Position numbers and translations under genes: made by a program. Source: JBMOMT01 sp049324835 (GTDB lineage: Bacteria > Chloroflexota > Anaerolineae > CAYNKW01). From it: a stretch of DNA of 64,000 bases. This document shows, in pieces, positions 34,224 through 42,101 of this stretch. Position 1 is the first letter of the stretch; each line of letters starts with the position of its first letter. The notes under the pieces are model-generated. The model saw nothing but the letters and a program-made list of their open reading frames with translations, searched no databases and was not told where the DNA came from. Where the stretch lies: the NCBI GenBank assembly GCA_049324835.1, contig JBMOMT010000040.1, positions 62,001-126,000 on the forward strand, written 5' to 3'.

Positions 34224-34760
34224 ATGACACATCGTTACGTCATCATCTCCGGCGTGCCGGGAGCGGGCAAAAGCCACGTGGGGCGAGCGCTATCCACGAG
34301 GCTGGGTTGGCCACTGTTGTCCAAAGATGTGATCAAAGAAGCCCTCGCCGATAGCCTGGGCCTGGGAGATGAAACGTGGTCGTTGCGGCTCAGCAGAGCC
34401 GCAATGGAGGTGCTGCACCGGGTTGCCATCTCGTCGATGACGGCCATTCTGGACGCCAACTTTAAAGCAGACCAGGATGGCGGCCGGTTGGCGGCCCTGC
34501 CGGGAAGAAAGGTCCAACTGTTCTGTCACGCCCCGCCGGAAATCATCGGAGAACGGATCAAAAGGCGGGCCGCCTCCGACCGGCATCCGATCCACCGTGA
34601 TACCATGCAGCCAGAACGAATGGCCGACGAGGTGCAGCAGCTCGCGCTGAAAGCAGCGCCGCTCGACCTTGGCGTGCCGACTTTGTCCGTCGACACATCA
34701 CGTTCTACGGATCAGGAAACGATCCTCGCCTGGGTCACGATCCACCTGGGCATGGATTGA
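34224..34760 (+). CDS. P-loop kinase-like ATPase
   Basis: The 178-residue protein has a Walker A motif GVPGAGKS at 10-17, a core with SKDVIKEALADSLG and an Arg-rich lid region (ERIKRRAASDR), resembling small-molecule kinases of the AAA_33/zeta-toxin-like group. The substrate is unknown. AAGGGGGGCC precedes ATG 34224. It follows the small membrane genes by 31 nt. Confidence 0.82.
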   Translation: MTHRYVIISGVPGAGKSHVGRALSTRLGWPLLSKDVIKEALADSLGLGDETWSLRLSRAAMEVLHRVAISSMTAILDANFKADQDGGRLAALPGRKVQLFCHAPPEIIGERIKRRAASDRHPIHRDTMQPERMADEVQQLALKAAPLDLGVPTLSVDTSRSTDQETILAWVTIHLGMD

Positions 34761-34833
34761 CCGGATCGGGCCATCCTGCCCTCGAACAGAGGTCGGGCAC
34801 GAAAAAGAGAGTGAAAAGAGGCAGCCGTCCGGG

Positions 34834-34870
34834 GAAAAAAACCGCACGGCCTGCGGAAAAGCCGTGCGGT
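34834..34870 (-). terminator. Intrinsic terminator of the cold-shock gene
   Basis: A perfect 10-bp stem, ACCGCACGGC with GCCGTGCGGT, is followed on the minus strand by TTTTTTT. It lies about 150 nt after the cold-shock stop codon. It may also slow the plus-strand kinase mRNA. Confidence 0.85.
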
Positions 34871-35022
34871 CAAGATCTTCGAGTTGGTTACCCCTACTGC
34901 TTCCTACCAATTCGCAGGACGCTCGCGATTCATCGAAAGACAGACTCGAGGAATCCTGAATCGATGGCTGACAGAGTCCTGGAAGAATTATTCAGACACA
35001 GCAAGGAACCGCTCAGGTTTGG

Positions 35023-35232
35023 TTACATGACCCTGACGTGGACGGCCTGCAACCCCTTGGGCCCCTGCTCAACAGAGAACTCGACTCGCTGGTTCTCTTT
35101 TAGAGAACGGAATCCCTCGCCCTCGATGGCCGAGTGATGCACGAACACGTCGTCGCCGGTCTCTCGGGAGATGAATCCATATCCCTTGGCATCGTTGAAC
35201 CACTTGACAGTTCCAGTTTGTCTTTCAGACAT
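35023..35232 (-). CDS. Cold-shock domain protein
   Basis: The 69-residue OB-fold protein has RNP1 (KGYGFI) and RNP2 (VFVHHS) motifs that bind single-stranded nucleic acid, acting as an RNA chaperone. The length is typical. AAGGAG precedes ATG 35232. The gene has a consensus promoter (35362-35390) and an untranslated leader of about 120 nt containing a terminator-like hairpin, so expression is likely controlled after transcription starts. CspA-family specialisation cannot be assigned. Confidence 0.96.
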   Translation of the reverse strand: MSERQTGTVKWFNDAKGYGFISRETGDDVFVHHSAIEGEGFRSLKENQRVEFSVEQGPKGLQAVHVRVM

Positions 35233-35281
35233 TTATTTACTCCTTGATAGGTGTGAATTGGGTGAAGCAGTGGGGCGGTAC

Positions 35282-35322
35282 AAAAAAAGACGGTCCAGTT
35301 TCCGCAAGCCTGGGCAGTCTTT
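35282..35322 (-). promoter_or_regulatory. Terminator-like hairpin within the cold-shock gene leader
   Basis: On the minus strand AAAGAC pairs with GTCTTT and CCAG with CTGG inside it, and TTTTTTT follows directly. It sits between the promoter and start codon, so it could act as a temperature- or antitermination-controlled attenuator. Confidence 0.55.
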
Positions 35323-35361
35323 CATAGTGCAGCCGAAACCTACTTCATCTTTGTGGGGGGC

Positions 35362-35390
35362 ATTTTACCATATTTATGTCGAAAAGTCAA
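35362..35390 (-). promoter_or_regulatory. Promoter of the cold-shock gene
   Basis: On the minus strand TTGACT (35385-35390) and TAAAAT (35362-35367) are spaced by 17 bases. The predicted start is near 35355, giving a leader of about 120 nt. Confidence 0.85.
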
Positions 35391-35430
35391 ATGCACCGGT
35401 CGTAGCGCGAGAAAAACAAAGGAGGTAATC

Positions 35431-35910
35431 GTGTCCATTACGCAGGATTTTTTGCCCTTTCCCGGCAGCGCCACCGTACGAGAGGCCCTGGGCGTCTACC
35501 TCCAGCGAAACGCCCAGGCGTGGTGGCTGCTGATCGCCGAAAAAGAGAGCGAGCACGCCGTCTGTTCTTTCGGCAGCCTGCTGCCCTATCTCACAGGCCG
35601 GACGCCCCACATCGTGCACAATATCGGCCAATGCGCCATCTGCTCCGGCATGGACCCCCTGCTGTGGCAGGAGACCGGCGCGCTGGCGCGAGAAGCCCTG
35701 GCCGACGAGACTATCTGCCGGCGGCGGGTTGGGGATCTGCCGCTGGCCGCCCTGCCCGTCGTCGACGGCGAGCGCATCGACGAACACGAAATCGTCAGAA
35801 CGATGGCGATGAACCGAGCGCTCGCCTGCGGGGTGAAAAAGAACGGCGACTGGTACGGCGTGTTCAGGTTTCAGATGAAGGGTGATCTGGGCGGCCCGCC
35901 GTCTTTCTGA
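35431..35910 (+). CDS. Hypothetical protein (159 aa)
   Basis: The start is GTG 35431 with AAAGGAGGT at ideal spacing. The protein is soluble, with a CAIC motif (residues about 71-74), a second Cys pair (CRRR, ACG) and alternating strands and helices. The N-terminal stretch ATVREALGVYL resembles the start of a CBS-like module, but the match is weak and no firm family is recognised. The gene diverges from the cold-shock gene and is followed by a membrane-protein gene after 34 nt. Confidence 0.6.
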   Translation: MSITQDFLPFPGSATVREALGVYLQRNAQAWWLLIAEKESEHAVCSFGSLLPYLTGRTPHIVHNIGQCAICSGMDPLLWQETGALAREALADETICRRRVGDLPLAALPVVDGERIDEHEIVRTMAMNRALACGVKKNGDWYGVFRFQMKGDLGGPPSF

Positions 35911-35944
35911 GCGCCGCACCCGTTCTGTGCGAAAGGAACACGAC

Positions 35945-36484
35945 ATGATCTGGATGATCCAACACAAAAACGTCTGGCGGATCGCCATAGGGGTGGCGGC
36001 GCTGGCGGCTTTCCTGGGGCCCTGGTTTTTCGACTCCCTCTTTGTGCCGTTGCAATACACCTGCACCCCTCCCACTGTCCGTCTGAACGACAAACTTTGT
36101 GGACTGCCGGTTCCAGGTGTGCGGCTCGTTGGCTGGACAGTCGACCTGATCGCGTCCACCGGCGATCAACCGGCAGCGGGCACAGTGACTTTTGGCGAAT
36201 GGGCCCGCGAGTTCTTTTTCGGCCTGCTGTTGCTTTTGCCCTTGTTGCCCCTCGTCAGCACCACCCTCCTGGCGCTGCGGGGCGACGGCCGGCGCAGGCA
36301 GGCCTTTAACGTGGTAGCGTGGGTCCTGGCAGGCGGCCCGGCCCTGCTGGTAGGGCTGTCCAACCATCCGGAAAAGTTTTGGGTGCTGTGGGGCGTCTGG
36401 CTCTACATCACTCTGGCCGCCGCCGCGCTGGCGCTGGAAGCCCTGACAGCATCCGCGGCCAGAAAGCGCAGCCAGGAATCGTAA
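35945..36484 (+). CDS. Hypothetical membrane protein (179 aa)
   Basis: Four hydrophobic segments are visible (about 12-30, 92-112, 120-140 and 148-168). Between the first two, an outer loop has a Cys pair (YTCTPPT and LCGLPV) that may form a disulphide. AAGGAA precedes ATG 35945. No family is recognised. It is followed within 18 nt by the zincin-like gene and may be its partner. Confidence 0.6.
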   Translation: MIWMIQHKNVWRIAIGVAALAAFLGPWFFDSLFVPLQYTCTPPTVRLNDKLCGLPVPGVRLVGWTVDLIASTGDQPAAGTVTFGEWAREFFFGLLLLLPLLPLVSTTLLALRGDGRRRQAFNVVAWVLAGGPALLVGLSNHPEKFWVLWGVWLYITLAAAALALEALTASAARKRSQES

Positions 36485-36501
36485 CGAACAGGGACATCGC
36501 C

Positions 36502-37179
36502 TTGAGAGTGCAATTTGGGGATCTGCCCCAGGAACCAGACACGTCTCCTGTGGGGGAAAACTGGCACAGGATATACTCGCCCGGCTTGCGCCTGGGTTAC
36601 CTGCTGGCGGGGGTCATCGGACTGGCCTTTCCAAACCTGCTGTGCGCCTGGCTGATCGCGGTGTCGATGCTTGAAAGAGGCGGCCGGGGAGGGCGCGCAG
36701 CGGCAGAGATCACCACGCCGTGGGGCGCGGTGATCGCCGCGCTGCTGTTGTTCATCCCGCTGCACGAACTGCTCCACGCCATCTGGCATCCAGGACTGGG
36801 CCGGTCGGCGCAGACGGTGCTGGTCGTCTGGCCGGCCAGGCTGCGTTTTGGCGTCTATTACGACGGCTGCATGACGCGCAGGCGCTGGCTGCTGATGCGG
36901 TTGGCGCCGCTGGCGTTCCTGTCGGTGGGGCCGGTGGGCCTGCTGACGCTGTTTTATTTCGTCCCTGCGCCGTTCGGCCTGAAAGTATTCCTGCAGGTGC
37001 TGATGCTGGTGAACGGCATCGGATCGGGGGGCGACCTGGTGGCGGCCATCTGGGTGCTGTTTCAGGTGCCTCCCAGAGCCCAGATCTGCTTTCGCGGCGG
37101 GAGGGCCTATTGGCGAGCGCGGCCCCTGTCTTTCCCCCGCCCCAAAGAAGGCGGCTGGCGCAGCGGAAGCTCGAGATAA
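36502..37179 (+). CDS. Putative membrane zinc metallopeptidase (DUF3267-like)
   Basis: The 225-residue protein has four hydrophobic segments and a zinc-binding HELLH motif (IPLHELLHAIWHPG) at the end of the second, matching the putative zincin peptidases of the DUF3267 group in which the gluzincin HExxH is membrane-embedded. There is no signal peptide. The start is probably TTG 36502 (GTG 36508 also possible), as the frame has no ATG before the conserved region. A hydrophilic, Arg-rich C-terminal tail follows. The substrate is unknown. Confidence 0.72.
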   Translation: MRVQFGDLPQEPDTSPVGENWHRIYSPGLRLGYLLAGVIGLAFPNLLCAWLIAVSMLERGGRGGRAAAEITTPWGAVIAALLLFIPLHELLHAIWHPGLGRSAQTVLVVWPARLRFGVYYDGCMTRRRWLLMRLAPLAFLSVGPVGLLTLFYFVPAPFGLKVFLQVLMLVNGIGSGGDLVAAIWVLFQVPPRAQICFRGGRAYWRARPLSFPRPKEGGWRSGSSR

Positions 37180-37206
37180 CCCCATGCGAGACCCTCATCG
37201 CTCCAT

Positions 37207-37235
37207 TTGACAAAGGGCCGCATCCTGTGTATACT
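37207..37235 (+). promoter_or_regulatory. Promoter of tRNA-Pro
   Basis: TTGACA (37207-37212) and TATACT (37230-37235) are spaced by 17 bases and end 23 nt before the mature tRNA. Confidence 0.85.
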
Positions 37236-37258
37236 TGCCACGCTCTACAAAGCGCGTC

Positions 37259-37332
37259 CGGGGCGTAGCGCAGTCAGGGAGCGCACTTGAATGGGGTTCA
37301 AGTGGTCGCCGGTTCAACTCCGGCCGCCCCGA
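37259..37332 (+). tRNA. tRNA-Pro, anticodon GGG
   Basis: All arms fold: a 7-bp acceptor stem CGGGGCG with CGCCCCG, D stem GCGC/GCGC with GGG in the loop, a 5-bp anticodon stem CTTGA/TCAAG around loop ATGGGGT, variable loop TGGTC and T arm GCCGG-TTCAACT-CCGGC. The anticodon is GGG, reading CCC/CCT. The 3' CCA is not encoded. It has its own promoter and terminator. Confidence 0.97.
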
Positions 37333-37341
37333 CCTGTCATC

Positions 37342-37376
37342 ATGATCGAGGTTCTCGCACCTCGATCATTTTTTTG
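37342..37376 (+). terminator. Intrinsic terminator of tRNA-Pro
   Basis: ATGATCGAGGT pairs perfectly with ACCTCGATCAT around TCTCGC and is followed by a run of T residues. Confidence 0.92.
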
Positions 37377-37520
37377 GCATCTGGGGATTGGGTAGCCTCC
37401 CTCTTGGGTGTTGTGGGTCTGATTTTACCGCAGAGCCGCCGAGTTCGCGGAGAAAATGGTATAAAACTCGGCAGGCTCTGCTTATAGTATCTTGACGATG
37501 AGAGCCTTGCACGTTTGGCA

Positions 37521-37590
37521 AGAAAATACACCACCAAGGCACCAAGACACAAAGCCTTTTTTCCTGGCGCCTCGATGTCTTGGTGGTTAT
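37521..37590. repeat. Imperfect palindromic intergenic repeat
   Basis: ACCACCAAGGCACCAAGACA on the left and TGTCTTGGTGGT on the right can pair, with a small internal duplication (CCAAG) in the left arm. A similar style of element is common in intergenic DNA of many genomes. The rest of 37377-37679 holds a GCAGAG-rich stretch with a short CCGCCGAGTTCGCGG stem but no gene. Confidence 0.5.
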
Positions 37591-37679
37591 CTTTTTGGCT
37601 TCGGCGTGAGCTCAGCCGAACGATTCCGGCTTGGCCGGGTTAGAAAGACTATCGAGGATTGGCCAGTTGCCTTTTGGGT

Positions 37680-37708
37680 TTGTCCGGGCGCCACTTTTGC
37701 GGTATAAT
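37680..37708 (+). promoter_or_regulatory. Promoter upstream of the small membrane protein and cyclase
   Basis: TTGTCC (37680-37685) and TATAAT (37703-37708) are spaced by 17 bases. The -10 is perfect; the -35 is partial. Confidence 0.65.
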
Positions 37709-37746
37709 TGGCTGCAACACGACCTTGATACCAACCTTGAGGCGGA

Positions 37747-38094
37747 ATGCACACAAGAGGCAGGAGCATCCTGGCGGTGGTGATAGCCCTGCTGGGATGG
37801 GGAGGGCTGGCCTACCTGATCGTTCACACCTCGCCGCAGCCTTACAACTGGGTGCTTTTTCTCGCATTGCTGCTCGTCGCCGCCACCGCCACCTCTTACC
37901 TCCCCCTCCAGTATCTGTATCGCCGCTTTGCCCGGCCCACTCCTGCCGCCGCCCTGCGTCAGAGCTTTTGGCTGGCCCTGTTTGTCACCCTCTGCGCCTG
38001 GCTGCAAAGCCGCCGCGTTCTGGATTGGGCCGCCGCCCTGTTGCTGGCAACGGTTTTGGGTCTCATCGAGGGTTATCTGCTCAACCAGGAATGA
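37747..38094 (+). CDS. Small membrane protein (115 aa)
   Basis: It has three to four hydrophobic segments (about 7-27, 35-55, 72-88 and 92-110) separated by Arg-rich loops. No family is recognised. ATG 37747 follows GAGG with short spacing. It lies between a promoter and the cyclase gene, so the two may be co-transcribed. Function is unknown. Confidence 0.6.
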   Translation: MHTRGRSILAVVIALLGWGGLAYLIVHTSPQPYNWVLFLALLLVAATATSYLPLQYLYRRFARPTPAAALRQSFWLALFVTLCAWLQSRRVLDWAAALLLATVLGLIEGYLLNQE

Positions 38095-38179
38095 CGCCCC
38101 GCCGGCGGGCGTCGCAGGCCAGAGGCCCTCATCATTGGGTCGATGCTGTGACCCCACCTAACGATAGGAGTTTTGAGGG

Positions 38180-39661
38180 GTGTGGTCGTACGTTTTGATC
38201 TTGGCCGTAGGTTTGCTGGGCCTGATCGCACTGGCGCTGGTCGTCTGGTCGCGCCTGCACGCCCAACGTCCGATGGGCCTGGCTCCAGTTGGGCCGCTGA
38301 CCCTCGTGCCGCCCGCTTTCCGGTTCGGGCAGTCCGTCGAGCGGAATCACACCCCCTGGTGGCGACACATCCTGCCGCGATACCAGCAGCGGCTGGCCAG
38401 AGACGTGGATTTCCTTTACCAGACCATCGGCATTGTCTCACGGGCAAACCCGCTGGAGCACATGTTGCACCAGGTGACCCAGGCGCTCACCGGCCACCTC
38501 GGCGCAGAGATGGGACGCGTCTTTTTGCTCGACGAGGAAGAAACGCTGCAACTGGCCGTATCGGTTGGCGCGACACACACCCCCCTGCCCCATTGGGAGT
38601 TCACCCTGCCCAACCTGGCCCTGGCCGCCGACAAACCCCTGGTCATCGCCGATCTGAGCCGCTGGCCCCAGTTGCGCGCCTTTATCTCCACCAGCGACGT
38701 ATCCTCGGCGCTGTGGCTGCCGCTCAAGAGCGGCAGCCAGGCTGTGGGTGCGTTGGGCCTGGGCAGCCGCCGCCGCAACGCCTTCCACCGTGATACGGTC
38801 AGCATGGTGGCGGCCGTGGCGGCCTACCTGGCGGCGTCGGTGGAAACCCAACGCCTGGCGTACAAGGTCAAACAAGAGCAGGCCCTGCGCCGAACACTGG
38901 AACGTTACGTCTCGCCCCGGTTGGTGCACAGCTTTCAAAAAAGCCCGGCCATGGAACAGCCCGAGATCATCGACGGCAGCGAGCGCATCACCGTGCTTTT
39001 TGCCGACGTGCGTGACTATACGCCGCTGATGGAGCGTTGCAGCACCGACGCCGTGATGTTGGTGCTCAACGAATACTTTTTGCGCATGAGCCAGATCATA
39101 CAGGCTCACGGCGGCGTGGTCGATGAATTTGCCGGCGATGAAATCGTCGCCAGCTTTGATCGCTCCTCGCCGCGGGTCAACGACGCCTACCGCGCCGTGC
39201 GCGCCAGCATTGAGATGCTGGAAAGCCTGAAATCGCTGGGCCGGCGCTGGCATCAGCGCGGCCTGCCCGTTTTTGATATCGGCATCGGCATCAGCACCGG
39301 TCTGGTCAGGCGGGGCAGCGTGGGTTCGGCTGAGCGCAGGGCGCTCATCGCTCTGGGCAGCATTCTCAACATCGCCTCGCGCGCCGAGGCGATGAACAAA
39401 AAATTCGGCACGCACCTCATCATCACCCAGAGCACCTTCGAGCAGGTATCGCATCTCATCGAGTACGACGCCCTGGGGGCGCACCACCTTCAGGGCATCA
39501 GCGAGCCCATATCGCTCTATAGCGTGTGGGCGGTGAAAAATCATCATCTTGCAGAACCCAAGGAAACTTATGACCCAAACGGCTTTACGCAAGCTACCCA
39601 GCGTGGACAAACTCTTGCGCAGCGCGCCAGCCCAGACGCTGGTCCAACACACCTCACATGA
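38180..39661 (+). CDS. GAF-domain adenylate/guanylate cyclase
   Basis: The 493-residue protein has an N-terminal membrane helix (residues about 4-22), a GAF domain (about 80-235) and a class III nucleotide cyclase catalytic domain (about 265-440). The catalytic part has FADVRDYTPLM with the metal-binding Asp, DEFAGDEIVASF with the second Asp, and GISTGLVRRGSVGS. The GAF domain could sense a small ligand and control cyclic nucleotide production. The start is GTG 38180 with AGGAG upstream. The last 30 residues share DNA with the start of selA in another frame and are low-complexity, so the true end is fixed only by the stop at 39661. Confidence 0.88.
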   Translation: MWSYVLILAVGLLGLIALALVVWSRLHAQRPMGLAPVGPLTLVPPAFRFGQSVERNHTPWWRHILPRYQQRLARDVDFLYQTIGIVSRANPLEHMLHQVTQALTGHLGAEMGRVFLLDEEETLQLAVSVGATHTPLPHWEFTLPNLALAADKPLVIADLSRWPQLRAFISTSDVSSALWLPLKSGSQAVGALGLGSRRRNAFHRDTVSMVAAVAAYLAASVETQRLAYKVKQEQALRRTLERYVSPRLVHSFQKSPAMEQPEIIDGSERITVLFADVRDYTPLMERCSTDAVMLVLNEYFLRMSQIIQAHGGVVDEFAGDEIVASFDRSSPRVNDAYRAVRASIEMLESLKSLGRRWHQRGLPVFDIGIGISTGLVRRGSVGSAERRALIALGSILNIASRAEAMNKKFGTHLIITQSTFEQVSHLIEYDALGAHHLQGISEPISLYSVWAVKNHHLAEPKETYDPNGFTQATQRGQTLAQRASPDAGPTHLT

Positions 39662-40949
39662 CCTGGTCGTTGAGGCGCTGCGCCAGGCTCTGGACAGCGC
39701 CCGGCAGACCATCCTATCCGGCGGGCCACTGCCCGCCGATGAGGCGCTCGTTGACCAGGCAGCCCACATCCTGGAGGCAGAGCTGCAACCCACACTGCGG
39801 CCGGTGATCAACGCCAGCGGTATCATCGTGCACACCAACCTGGGCCGGGCGCTGCTCAGCCCGGCGGCGCGGGCCGCCATGGACCAGGCCGCCGGCAGTT
39901 ATACCAACCTGGAATACGATCTGAAAGCCGGGCAGCGCGGCTCGCGCTACGTCCACGCCGAGGCGCTGCTCTGCCGTCTCACCGGCGCCGAGGCGGCGCT
40001 GGTGGTCAACAACAACGCCGGCGCAGTGCTATTGCTGCTCAGCGCGTTGGCCCGCGGCCGCGAGGTGATCCTCTCGCGCGGCCAGTTGATCGAGATCGGC
40101 GGCGGCTTTCGTATCCCCGACGTGATGAAACAGAGCGGCGCCGTGCTGGTGGAAGTGGGCGCCACCAACCGCACTCACCTGCGCGATTATCAGAGCGCCA
40201 TCACCGGGCAGACGGCTCTGATCATGCGCGCCCACCGTTCCAACTTTGTCATGACCGGTTTCGTGAGCGAGCCATTGCTGGCCGAGTTGACCGGGCTGGC
40301 CCACAGCCAGGGCCTGCTGGTGGCCGACGACCTGGGCAGCGGCACACTGCTCGATACCGCCCTCTATGGCCTCTCACACGAGCCGACGATCCAGGAAAGC
40401 CTGGCCGCCGGCGCCGACGTGGTCTCGTGCAGCGGCGATAAACTGCTCGGCGGCCCTCAGGCGGGCATCATCGTCGGCCGGGCAGAGCTGATCGCCCAAC
40501 TGCGCCGCTTTCCTCTCACCCGCGCCTTGCGAGTGGACAAGACCACCCTGGCCGCGCTGCAGACCACACTGCTGCATTACATCAAAGGTGAGGCGGCCCA
40601 ACACATCCCGGTGTGGCGCATGATCGCCCTGCCGCTGGCAACGCTGGCCGCCCGCGCCCAATCGTGGGCCCAAAAACTGGCGACGGCCGGCGTCCAGGCC
40701 GAGGTGATCCAGGGGCGCTCGGCAGTGGGCGGCGGGGCTTTGCCCGGCGAGACGCTGCCCACCAGCCTGGTGGCCGTGGGGGGGCTGCCGGCCGGGCAGA
40801 TGGCCCAGCGGCTGCGCGCCGCCGACCCACCCGTGATCGCGCGCATCGAGGACGATCGTCTGCTGCTCGATCCACGCACCGTCCAGCCGGAGGAAGAAGC
40901 CATCCTTTTGGAACGGATCGTCGCTGCCGCCCGGCCAGGGGAGCGCTGA
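39570..40949 (+). CDS. selA: L-seryl-tRNA(Sec) selenium transferase
   Basis: This PLP enzyme converts seryl-tRNA(Sec) to selenocysteyl-tRNA(Sec). The 459 residues contain the N-terminal region (LRKLPSVDKLL), HTNLGRALLS, and the PLP Lys291 in SCSGDKLLGGPQAG. The length fits SelA. Start ATG 39570 is inside the cyclase gene, overlapping by 92 nt. selB, selC, selD and a selenoprotein gene are not in the window, so the rest of the pathway must lie elsewhere. tsaD overlaps its stop by one base (TGATG), giving a tRNA-modification pair. Confidence 0.94.
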   Translation: MTQTALRKLPSVDKLLRSAPAQTLVQHTSHDLVVEALRQALDSARQTILSGGPLPADEALVDQAAHILEAELQPTLRPVINASGIIVHTNLGRALLSPAARAAMDQAAGSYTNLEYDLKAGQRGSRYVHAEALLCRLTGAEAALVVNNNAGAVLLLLSALARGREVILSRGQLIEIGGGFRIPDVMKQSGAVLVEVGATNRTHLRDYQSAITGQTALIMRAHRSNFVMTGFVSEPLLAELTGLAHSQGLLVADDLGSGTLLDTALYGLSHEPTIQESLAAGADVVSCSGDKLLGGPQAGIIVGRAELIAQLRRFPLTRALRVDKTTLAALQTTLLHYIKGEAAQHIPVWRMIALPLATLAARAQSWAQKLATAGVQAEVIQGRSAVGGGALPGETLPTSLVAVGGLPAGQMAQRLRAADPPVIARIEDDRLLLDPRTVQPEEEAILLERIVAAARPGER

Positions 40950-42019
40950 TGGCCATGCGGATTTTGGGCATCGAAACGAGCTGCGACGAAACCGCTGCGG
41001 CGGTCATCGAAGATGGCCGCACCATTCGTTCCAACGTCGTCGCCACCCAACTGGACCTGCACGCCCGTTACGGCGGCGTCTTTCCAGAGATGGCCTCGCG
41101 CCAGCACGTTCTGGCCATCACGCCGGTCATTCGCCAGGCCATGGACGAAGCGGCGTGCAGTTGGAGCGATCTGGATGGCATCGCCGTGACTTTGGGCCCC
41201 GGCCTGCCCGGCTCGTTGCTGGTGGGCGTCAACGCCGCCAAGGGGTTGGCCTTTGCATTGGGCCAACCGCTCATCGGCGTCAACCACATCGAAGCTCACA
41301 TCCTCGCCAACTGGCTGGCCGCCGATGGCGACCCGCCGCCCATCGAGTTTCCGCTGGTCTGCCTGGTCGTCTCTGGCGGCCACACCGATCTGATCCTCAT
41401 GCGCGGCATGAGGCAATACGAGCGGCTGGGCAGCACCATCGACGACGCCGCCGGAGAAGCCTTTGACAAAGTGGGGCGCTTGTTGGGCCTGCCCTACCCC
41501 GGCGGGCCAGAGATCGAAAAAGCGGCCAGGCGCGGCAGTCCGGCGGCCTTTTCGTTGCCCCGCGCCTGGCTCAAGGACAGTTACGATTTCAGTTTTTCCG
41601 GCCTCAAAACGGCGGTGCTCCACGAGGTACAGCGATACGAAACCGATTCGCCAGAACCGCGTCCGGGGGGCACAGGCCGGAAGCTGGCGCCGGTGGCCAC
41701 GCTGGTGCGCGCTCTGCCGGTGGCCAATCTGGCCGCCAGTTTTCAGGCCGCCGTGATCGATGTGCTGGTCGAAAAGACGGCTCAGGCCGCCCAGGATTTC
41801 GGCGCTCGTTGCGTGCTGCTGGCCGGCGGCGTGGCGGCCAACGGCGCGTTGCGCCGCAGTCTGCGCCAGCGGGTGGGGGCGGCGGTCTACTACCCGCCGC
41901 CTCACCTCTGCACCGACAACGCCGCCGGGGTGGGGGCGGTGGGCTGTTATGCCCTGCGAGAGGGCCGCATCAGCGATTGGGATCTGGACGTGGTAGCGGG
42001 GTTGCGTCTGACAGCCTGA
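40949..42019 (+). CDS. tsaD: tRNA N6-adenosine threonylcarbamoyltransferase
   Basis: TsaD transfers threonylcarbamoyl to A37 of tRNAs reading ANN codons, with TsaB, TsaE and TsaC/Sua5. The 356-residue Kae1-family protein has ETSCDETAAAV at the N-terminus, the metal-binding HIEAH at 113-117, SGGHTDLIL and the C-terminal LLAGGVAAN and CTDNAAG motifs. The start is ATG 40949, overlapping the selA stop; an ATG six bases on is equally placed. The partners tsaB and tsaE are not nearby. Confidence 0.97.
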   Translation: MAMRILGIETSCDETAAAVIEDGRTIRSNVVATQLDLHARYGGVFPEMASRQHVLAITPVIRQAMDEAACSWSDLDGIAVTLGPGLPGSLLVGVNAAKGLAFALGQPLIGVNHIEAHILANWLAADGDPPPIEFPLVCLVVSGGHTDLILMRGMRQYERLGSTIDDAAGEAFDKVGRLLGLPYPGGPEIEKAARRGSPAAFSLPRAWLKDSYDFSFSGLKTAVLHEVQRYETDSPEPRPGGTGRKLAPVATLVRALPVANLAASFQAAVIDVLVEKTAQAAQDFGARCVLLAGGVAANGALRRSLRQRVGAAVYYPPPHLCTDNAAGVGAVGCYALREGRISDWDLDVVAGLRLTA

Positions 42020-42101
42020 CCGACCGCCCTTTTCCCAGCGATTTTTAATCATAGACGTCACGAACACAAGAGTATCCAGGACTCAAAAAGGATGAACGAG
42101 C

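Noticed and set aside
37333..37746. Short ORFs in the gap between tRNA-Pro and the membrane protein
   Set aside because: They cross the tRNA terminator or the palindromic repeat, have no ribosome binding sites and no sensible protein composition.
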